From IMG/VR virus record IMGVR_UViG_3300047678_000516, positions 1 through 36,007 of that record: a stretch of DNA of 36,007 bases, one strand, 5' to 3'. Made by a program: the position numbers and the translations under genes. This DNA comes from a virus. Numbering within the stretch: the stretch's first letter is position 1; each line of letters starts with the position of its first letter. The notes below the pieces were generated by a model. That model was not told the DNA's origin. It ran no database searches and was given only the letters and a program-made list of their open reading frames with translations. Shown here in pieces: positions 31,834 through 36,007 of this stretch.

Positions 31834-32476
31834 AGTCACCTTCCATCTCGACGGCACCGGGGTCTATTTCGATCCCGCCGAGCCGTTGCATCTCGACGCG
31901 CTACTTGTCTTCGCCGCGGCGGCGCATCATGGCAGCACCGGCGAATTGAGCCGCGAGGAACTGCCGAAGGACATCCCGATCCCGGTCGCGAAGTGGAGGG
32001 TCGGCAGCGTGTGGGGATGGAGCGCTTCAGCGCTCTTCCCCGATGGGCAGACCGCCGAGTCGCTCCAATTCTGGCGCAAGAAATTCCGGCAGAACCGCGT
32101 CGAACTCACCGCCGGTTCGCCGAACCTCACGAATGCAACGTTCCGCGAATACAACATGCCGATGCCGCTGGTGCTCTGTCACACGATGGTCGCGTGGTGC
32201 CTCGGCGACCGGCGCAACATCCGCCACGAGCTGATCCGCAGCGTGCGGCACCTCGGGAAGAAAGCTGCGATGGGCAAGGGCGCTGTGAATGACATCACGG
32301 TGGAGCGAGTGGAGGAAGACTGGTCGCTGGTGCGCGCGGGCAGCGCGCAGCGCTGGCTGCCCTCGCCGCAAGGCGCGCGGCTCTGCCGCGCCCGACCGCC
32401 CTACTGGAACAACGTCGAGCGCTCGCTGATGTGCGAAGTCGGAGAACCCTATGACCTCGAAAATCTCACGCGCTGA
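31814..32476 (+). CDS. csf3: Csf3 (type IV Cas5-like) protein
   Basis: AGGAGG (31798-31803) precedes ATG 31814. The 220-residue protein shows the Csf3 signature: an early strand (KVTFHLDGTG), LHLDALLVFAAAAHHG (25-40), KDIPIPVAKWRVGSVWGWSA (52-71), then the Gly-rich loop HLGKKAAMGKGAV (146-158) and VERVEEDWSL (163-172) followed by RWLPSP. These are features of type IV Cas5-like proteins, which cap the guide-RNA 5' handle. Overlap of 20 bp with csf1 and 26 bp with the CysH-like gene indicates a single translational unit. Confidence 0.8.
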   Translation: MSFSPLKVTFHLDGTGVYFDPAEPLHLDALLVFAAAAHHGSTGELSREELPKDIPIPVAKWRVGSVWGWSASALFPDGQTAESLQFWRKKFRQNRVELTAGSPNLTNATFREYNMPMPLVLCHTMVAWCLGDRRNIRHELIRSVRHLGKKAAMGKGAVNDITVERVEEDWSLVRAGSAQRWLPSPQGARLCRARPPYWNNVERSLMCEVGEPYDLENLTR

Positions 32477-33257
32477 ATCCCTGCTGCGCGCCAAGCGCGC
32501 CGACTACCAGTGCCGCGAGCGCCAGCTCGCCGCGCTGCTCCTGCGCGAGTTGGATGGGCGCTGCTACGTGAGCTTTTCGGCGGGCAAGGATTCCGCCGTC
32601 GTGGCGCACGCCTGCCACGCCGCGCGCCCTGGCGTCGCCATGCTCATGGTCGATCCTGGCTGCCCTGTGCATTGGACAGAGGAAGAGCGGGCCGCGTGGC
32701 TCGCCTACGCGCAAGCGCAGGACTGGAATCTCACGCTCTTTCCGTGGGACAAATACGCGAGTGCGCCGCGTAGCGGCGATCTCTCCGCCTACCGCGCAGC
32801 GGTGCATGACGACATGTTCTGCGACCTCACCGCGCACGCCGAGGCGCACGGGCTCACGCGCCGCGTGATGGGCATCCGGCGCGAGGAAAGCAGCGCTCGC
32901 GCGCACGTCGCGAAAGCGACGCTGCACACCCTCTGCCCGCTGGCCGAATGGCGGACTTCCGACGTGTGGTGCTACATCGTCACGCACGGCCTGCCTTGGC
33001 TCTCGATCTACGATCACCTTGGGGCAACGTCCCGCAATGGATTGATCGGCCGCAACGGCGAAGCGCATGGGCGTCTGGTTTTCCTGAGACGCTACTATCC
33101 GAGCGCATTCCGTATTGCCCGGCAGATTTTCGAGACGGTAGCTGATGCGCGCGGTGGGTCTGCCGGGGAGCGCATGAGCGGGCCTTCGGAGGTTGAGCCG
33201 CGCCCAGCTCAGAACGCGGAAATCCAGCAACCGGCGGGGGAGGCGCGTCGCTCGTGA
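32451..33257 (+). CDS. CysH-like PP-loop protein of the csf operon
   Basis: The 268-residue protein has the PP-loop SFSAGKDS (41-48), the segment VMGIRREESSAR (139-150), and LCPLAEWRTSDVWCYIV (161-177), all typical of the PAPS reductase/ATP-pyrophosphatase family. The C-terminal Glu-Cys-Gly motif of true PAPS reductase is missing, so sulphate reduction is unlikely. CysH-like genes accompany type IV-B csf operons, and that association, not the enzyme family, suggests its role. A low-complexity tail (about 235-268) follows. Substrate unknown; an adenylating or thiolating activity on RNA or protein is possible. Confidence 0.8.
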   Translation: MTSKISRAESLLRAKRADYQCRERQLAALLLRELDGRCYVSFSAGKDSAVVAHACHAARPGVAMLMVDPGCPVHWTEEERAAWLAYAQAQDWNLTLFPWDKYASAPRSGDLSAYRAAVHDDMFCDLTAHAEAHGLTRRVMGIRREESSARAHVAKATLHTLCPLAEWRTSDVWCYIVTHGLPWLSIYDHLGATSRNGLIGRNGEAHGRLVFLRRYYPSAFRIARQIFETVADARGGSAGERMSGPSEVEPRPAQNAEIQQPAGEARRS

Positions 33258-33278
33258 TGCCGCCCGTCCAAATGAGAG

Positions 33279-33306
33279 CGGCGCGCAGCTCGAAAGCTGC
33301 GCGCCG
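33279..33306. terminator. bidirectional stem-loop between csf operon and cassette B
   Basis: A 12-bp perfect stem (CGGCGCGCAGCT / AGCTGCGCGCCG) with a CGAA tetraloop lies 22 bp after the CysH-like stop and before the 3' end of the converging cassette. It lacks a T tract but would block read-through in both directions. Confidence 0.6.
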
Positions 33307-33320
33307 GTTTGCTGCGATGC

Positions 33321-33391
33321 CTGGTTCTTTTTTGCCGGGTGAAATTACTCAGCGCGTCGGATCGGGAGTGCCTCTTGGAGTGGGCGGAGTT
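33321..33391. repeat. 71-bp cassette 3'-end repeat, copy B
   Basis: Partner of 28995-29065 (65 of 71 identical by my count). It covers the end of the 53-aa gene and non-coding sequence beyond it. The two copies are in direct orientation and bracket the csf module. Confidence 0.9.
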
Positions 33392-33510
33392 CCCCTCTTT
33401 TTTCCTTTCGGCCATCCGCCTTTTTTCGCGTTGCGCCGTGCGGCCTTGGCTTTGGCCTCGGAGGTCGCGAGACCTCCGAGGCGTCCGAGCGCTTGGGCTG
33501 CCTTATTCAC
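33349..33510 (-). CDS. small basic protein, 53 aa (cassette B)
   Basis: GTG start overlapping the previous gene by 8 bp. It reads MNKAAQALGRLGGLATSEAK, AKAARRNAKKGGWPKGKKRG, TPPTPRGTPDPTR. The Gly/Ala/Lys pattern is that of a family of tiny basic proteins with a GGLATSEAKAKAARRNAK core found in mobile elements. The 54-aa protein at 29023-29187 shares its two ends but not its core. Function unknown. Confidence 0.65.
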   Translation of the reverse strand: MNKAAQALGRLGGLATSEAKAKAARRNAKKGGWPKGKKRGTPPTPRGTPDPTR

Positions 33511-33700
33511 CGGCGATCTCCTCCAGCGCTTCCTTCATCTCCTCCTCGGTAATGTCGTCCCAGCGGGTGTCGCCCGCTGCCGAGCGGTCAATGATCAAGC
33601 CCATCTGGTAGTCTGCGGCGCCGTCAAGTCCGAGGCGTTTCACGTCTTCCTTGCAGGCGTTTTTGTCGGTTGCGATCCAGTCGTGTGCGGTTGCTTTCAT
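33503..33700 (-). CDS. unknown small acidic protein, 65 aa (cassette B)
   Basis: I place the start at ATG 33700 (MKATAHDWIATDKNACKEDV); a longer open frame exists upstream but has a repeat-like, AT-rich sequence and a promoter inside it. The product ends WDDITEEEMKEALEEIAGE. It overlaps the 53-aa gene by 8 bp. No family recognised. Confidence 0.6.
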   Translation of the reverse strand: MKATAHDWIATDKNACKEDVKRLGLDGAADYQMGLIIDRSAAGDTRWDDITEEEMKEALEEIAGE

Positions 33701-33750
33701 GTTCTGTTTTTTTTGGTTGCTCGTCGGATTGATTTCCTTCGATACGGGAC

Positions 33751-33778
33751 ACAATAGCGAACCGCTTGGGTATTTCAA
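33751..33778 (-). promoter_or_regulatory. promoter of cassette B
   Basis: On the minus strand TTGAAA (33773-33778), 16 bp, TATTGT (33751-33756), then a leader of about 45 bases to the ATG at 33700. The stretch 33690-33840 is notably AT-richer than its surroundings. Confidence 0.45.
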
Positions 33779-33934
33779 GAGAAAAGTGAAAATTCTTTTT
33801 GGGATTGATGGAGTTGGCGGCGGCTTTAAAATTCCGGGCGGACATCTCGCCCGGAAACCTGAGGCATCGCTGGTATCAGACCCCGCCAACTCCGCGCGAA
33901 GAATCTCCTCGAACGCAAAAGATTCAATCGGAAT

Positions 33935-33975
33935 TTCTTCGGGCGGCGGGGGTGGCTCGGAAAACCTCCATCGGC
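33935..33975. repeat. cassette upstream repeat, copy B
   Basis: Partner of 29710-29757. It abuts the recombinase remnant: the second block (33963-33975) runs into the codons for the first residues of the remnant. Confidence 0.8.
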
Positions 33976-34097
33976 ACGCGGACGTGGCGACGACCATGAT
34001 TTACATGCACGGGGACCGGGCGCGGGGCGTGAGTCCGCTGGATGCGGGCGCGCTGCTGCCGGCGATGCCGATGCGGATTCCGGGAGGTGCGCGATGA
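33969..34097 (+). pseudogene. C-terminal remnant of an integron-type tyrosine recombinase
   Basis: The frame reads HRHADVATTMIYMHGDRARG then VSPLDAGALLPAM. It matches the last part of IntI-type integrases, which have LGHxDVxTTMIYTH with the catalytic Tyr, then GVRSPLD. Only about 43 codons remain; no other integrase motif (the Arg, His-x-x-Arg boxes) is upstream in any frame. The stop overlaps the next gene's ATG (ATGA). The remnant points so that its missing 5' part faced the minus-strand cassettes, the geometry of an integron. Confidence 0.75.
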
Positions 34098-34525
34098 CTC
34101 CGCAGGCCTTCGTTCTTCACTGGCATGCGGTGGCGCGGATTGCGCCGCCGAGGTTTGTGCCGGACTCGTGGCTGCGCCAGGCGGACGTGCTGATCGGCAA
34201 GGGGATCAACCTGGAGGACCTCACGCTGGTGGCGAAGTGGATGCTCGCGGAGCTGGGGCGTTCGCAGGACGGGCGGCGGAATGCGGTGGCGTTCAACGCG
34301 GCGAGTTTCGGCTGGGTGAAAATGTTCGGGGAATTCGGCGCGAGCAATCAGCATGAGAATTTCATCGGGCGGCTCGCGCTGGCGGAGGCGGCGCGCAAGC
34401 CGGTGAGGGCACCCGTGAAGCCGTGCGCGCCGCCGGCACGGGCGGCGACGGATGAGGAGCGCAAGGCCGCGGCGGCGACGCTGGAGCGTTTTCTGGATGA
34501 GATGAAGGGAGGGCCGAAGCTGTGA
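34094..34525 (+). CDS. unknown protein, 143 aa
   Basis: ATGA-overlapped with the recombinase remnant. The N-terminal 100 residues (LRQADVLIGKGINLEDLTLV, AKWMLAELGRSQDGRRNAVA) look folded and helical; the C-terminal part is Ala/Pro/Lys-rich and ends in a helix. It begins the last plus-strand operon of the phage. No family recognised. Confidence 0.5.
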   Translation: MTPQAFVLHWHAVARIAPPRFVPDSWLRQADVLIGKGINLEDLTLVAKWMLAELGRSQDGRRNAVAFNAASFGWVKMFGEFGASNQHENFIGRLALAEAARKPVRAPVKPCAPPARAATDEERKAAAATLERFLDEMKGGPKL

Positions 34526-34935
34526 GCGGTGAATGCATATGCGATGCAGGTGCTCCGTTCCATGCTCCAGGCTGCCCGTTTCACCCGCTGAACCGCGGCA
34601 TGGTGCTGTCGGCCTCGGGTCGGCCTTCGGTGCCGGCGGCGGATGCGAAGACGCTGGCGTTCCTGCGGGAGTCCGGCGTGACGGTGGCGCTAGATGAAAC
34701 GCAGCTCCGCGAACTGCAGCTCGCGATGGATGCGGCGATGGCGGCGGGTGACGATGCGGTGAAGCGGCTGCGCGCCATCATCGGTCCCGAGGCGGCGGGC
34801 ATCGCGGAGCAGATCGTGCGAATGCTGCTGATGGGTTCGGGGTATTTCCGCGCGGCGCGGGACACCATCCACGCACTGTTTCATGCACGGGGAAAGGTGC
34901 GGCGTGCGAAGAAGAAAGGGGCGCGGTCGTGCTGA
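34522..34935 (+). CDS. unknown Cys/His-containing protein, 137 aa
   Basis: GTG start with GTGA overlap. The N-terminus has Cys and His that could hold a zinc ion (ECICDAGAPFHAPGCPFHP, 4-22). The rest is helical (ETQLRELQLAMDAAMAAGDD, IAEQIVRMLLMGSGYF) with a very basic end. No family recognised. Confidence 0.5.
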   Translation: MSGECICDAGAPFHAPGCPFHPLNRGMVLSASGRPSVPAADAKTLAFLRESGVTVALDETQLRELQLAMDAAMAAGDDAVKRLRAIIGPEAAGIAEQIVRMLLMGSGYFRAARDTIHALFHARGKVRRAKKKGARSC

Positions 34936-35639
34936 GCCCGGACACCATGAAGTATTACCGCGGGCTGTGGGCGCAGCTCCGGAAGGCGAAGGGGCTGGCC
35001 GAGGCCGACCGGAAGCCGCTGCACGCGCAGCTCGGGCTGCCGGTGTCGAGCAAGGATTTCACGAAGGAGAATTTCGACGAATGGAAGCGGCATGTGCTCG
35101 CGGAGACGAAGCCGGACATCGACACGCAGATCGCGCAGATCCAAATGCCGAAGACGCGGAAGCTGGTTTTCATCGGGCACCTGCTGTCCGCCCTGGAGGA
35201 AGGGCAGGAACACGCGGAGTGGATCGTGCGCTCGATGCGGGAGAAGGAGGACTTCATGCGTGCGCGACGCAGGGGCGACGGGCGCATGGGGCGCAGCCAC
35301 GACACGCTGGAGCAGCTCGGGCCGCGCGGCCTCGACGCGGTGCGGAATGCGCTGAAGGACGAATGCCGGAAGCGGTGGGAGACGAAGGATCATCTGCTCG
35401 GGGAAATCCAGGCTCTGCGCGCGGCGGGATTTTTTGACGAGGTGTGCGGGCTGTCGGTGGTGATGGCGGCGCTGAATGTCGAGACGCCGCCGTCGCTGAA
35501 CCTGCTCCCTTATGAAGACCTGCTCGTCGCACTCTCGGCTCTGCGGCGGCTCGCCGGGGCCGAGGTGATTTTTCCGCCGGTGGAATCAGCGGGCAAAACG
35601 GATGAGGTGCGCGTGGACGCGATGGATGTTCCGTTTTGA
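34929..35639 (+). CDS. unknown protein, weakly GemA/gp16-like
   Basis: GTG 34929 overlaps the previous stop by 7 bp; ATG 34947 is the alternative start. In the 236-residue product YYRGLWAQLRKAKGLAEADR then LPVSSKDFTKENFDEWKRHV resembles the opening of phage gp16/GemA-type regulators, with the small-helix, S-x-K-D-F-T pattern, but the rest (RKLVFIGHLLSALEEGQEHA) does not. It is the last gene before the right end. GemA modulates host gene expression in Mu; this is a weak match. Confidence 0.45.
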   Translation: MLSPDTMKYYRGLWAQLRKAKGLAEADRKPLHAQLGLPVSSKDFTKENFDEWKRHVLAETKPDIDTQIAQIQMPKTRKLVFIGHLLSALEEGQEHAEWIVRSMREKEDFMRARRRGDGRMGRSHDTLEQLGPRGLDAVRNALKDECRKRWETKDHLLGEIQALRAAGFFDEVCGLSVVMAALNVETPPSLNLLPYEDLLVALSALRRLAGAEVIFPPVESAGKTDEVRVDAMDVPF

Positions 35640-35960
35640 AAATGCGTGCGCTGACTTACATCGTGAAGCCGCATCCGAGCGCTTCCTGCGCGGTCTGACG
35701 ACTCAAGGACTCATGTCTGGCGTCTCCTTCGCGGGTTTCATTCGGGGCGATTCTGGCGCTGTGCAGGCAGGTTGCAAGCCGGGCGGTTTGCCGCACGGCG
35801 TTCTCCAACTTTTGTCAGTTTGGCGCTGAATGGCCTTTTATTCTCCGACATCCCGTCGAGAGAGGCGCGGCTGTTTTCAAGGGGTAACAGCCCCGTTCAG
35901 GGTTTTTCAGGGTTCTCTGACCTGTTGCTGCCTTCCCGCGCCGGGGGCGGCGATTCGGAA
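35640..35960. other. right end and host flank, no gene
   Basis: The phage right-end repeat (35801-35819) and about 140 bp of host DNA up to the tRNA. A short open frame at 35602-35829 crosses the repeat and is not credible. The host part has hairpins (GGGGCTGTTACCCC-like, about 35873-35890) that may terminate the tRNA transcript. Confidence 0.5.
35801..35819 (-). repeat. right-end terminal inverted repeat
   Basis: TTCTCCAACTTTTGTCAGT is the reverse complement of 128-146 with one mismatch. A further TTCTCC-A/G-AC match lies 40 bp outward (35841-35850), not 22 bp as on the left, so the two ends are not symmetrical. Confidence 0.65.
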
Positions 35961-36007
35961 TGGTCGGGCTGGCGGGATTCGAACCCGCGGCCTCCTGCAC
36001 CCGAGAC
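35961..36007 (-). tRNA. tRNA-Pro(CGG), 3' part
   Basis: The minus strand ends GCGGGTTCGAATCCCGC (T arm), then CAGCCCG, A and CCA, an encoded CCA end at 35961-35963. Working backwards, the stem GCAGG and loop CTCGGGT give anticodon CGG at 36001-36003. The 5' half lies beyond the window. It is host sequence outside the prophage. Confidence 0.85.

Larger units (their letters stand above)
128..35819. mobile_element. Mu-like transposable prophage (siphovirus-type)
   Basis: The element contains a MuA-like DDE transposase next to a MuB-like AAA ATPase, and structural genes in the Mu head order: gp27-like, gp28-like terminase, gp29-like portal, gpF-like, gpG-like, scaffold, capsid, gp36-like. A 19-bp inverted repeat closes both ends. 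Unlike phage Mu itself, the early genes run on the plus strand and the late genes on the minus strand from a central control region, so the transposase sits in the right arm. No tail sheath gene is seen. The accessory region at the right carries a type IV-like csf module. Confidence 0.85.

Noticed and set aside
63-33968. 13-bp match CTCGGAAAACCTC at 63-75 and 33956-33968
   Set aside because: A match of this length is expected by chance several times in a 36-kb window, and its surroundings are unrelated.
35602-35829. 75-codon frame at the right end
   Set aside because: It overlaps the end of the last phage gene in another frame, crosses the terminal repeat and has no ribosome site.
35801-36007. 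tRNA-Pro as an integration site for this prophage
   Set aside because: The element has MuA/MuB and terminal inverted repeats, and no intact tyrosine integrase. The left edge of the window has no copy of the tRNA 3' end, only a chance GCGGGTTCG match at about 6-14.
1-36007. CRISPR array associated with the csf genes
   Set aside because: I found no set of three or more direct repeats of 25-40 bases with regular spacing. The repeats seen are palindromic elements, cassette ends and heptamers.

Overview
The window holds a nearly complete Mu-like (transposable) prophage of about 35.7 kb in a GC-rich bacterium. An imperfect 19-bp inverted repeat marks both ends (128-146 and 35801-35819). The last 47 bases are the 3' half of a host tRNA-Pro(CGG). 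I cannot name the host securely. The codon usage, the dispersed GC palindromes and the small Ala/Lys-rich accessory proteins make me lean towards Verrucomicrobiota, but this is an inference from general familiarity, not a proof.

Layout. From about 21.2 kb leftwards to 198, all genes lie on the minus strand: a small HTH repressor, a gpF-related gene, a Cys-rich secreted protein, lysis genes (holin/spanin-like, lysozyme-like, membrane coiled coil), the packaging and head block (gp27-like small terminase, gp28-like large terminase, gp29-like portal, gpF-like head morphogenesis protein, gpG-like, scaffold, decoration protein, capsid), then connectors and a long non-contractile-type tail (tube, tape measure, hub). 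No sheath gene is visible, so the virion looks siphovirus-like. From about 21.3 kb rightwards the plus strand carries the early block: a 57-codon HTH gene, a Bro-N antirepressor, small proteins, a MuA-like transposase and a MuB-like ATPase. The two arms diverge from a compact control region at 21232-21302.

The most interesting part is 29.0-34.1 kb. Four overlapping plus-strand genes (29943-33257) encode a Cas7-like Csf2 with a helical N-terminal extension, a Csf1-like Cys-containing protein, a Cas5-like Csf3 and a CysH-like PP-loop protein. This is the gene content of a type IV-B-like CRISPR-Cas effector module. There is no CRISPR array, no cas6, no cas1/cas2 and no helicase in the window. 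The module is bracketed by two minus-strand cassettes of very small genes that share a 71-bp repeat at their 3' ends and a shorter repeat upstream. Just beyond the right cassette lies the C-terminal tail of an integron-type tyrosine recombinase. The geometry resembles a decayed integron into which, or beside which, the csf module was placed within the accessory region of a transposable phage.

A second layer is dispersed repeats. Four palindromes with a CGA/TCG centre occur here, three of them inside reading frames that stay open. Two further GC-rich repeat families occur in and between structural genes.
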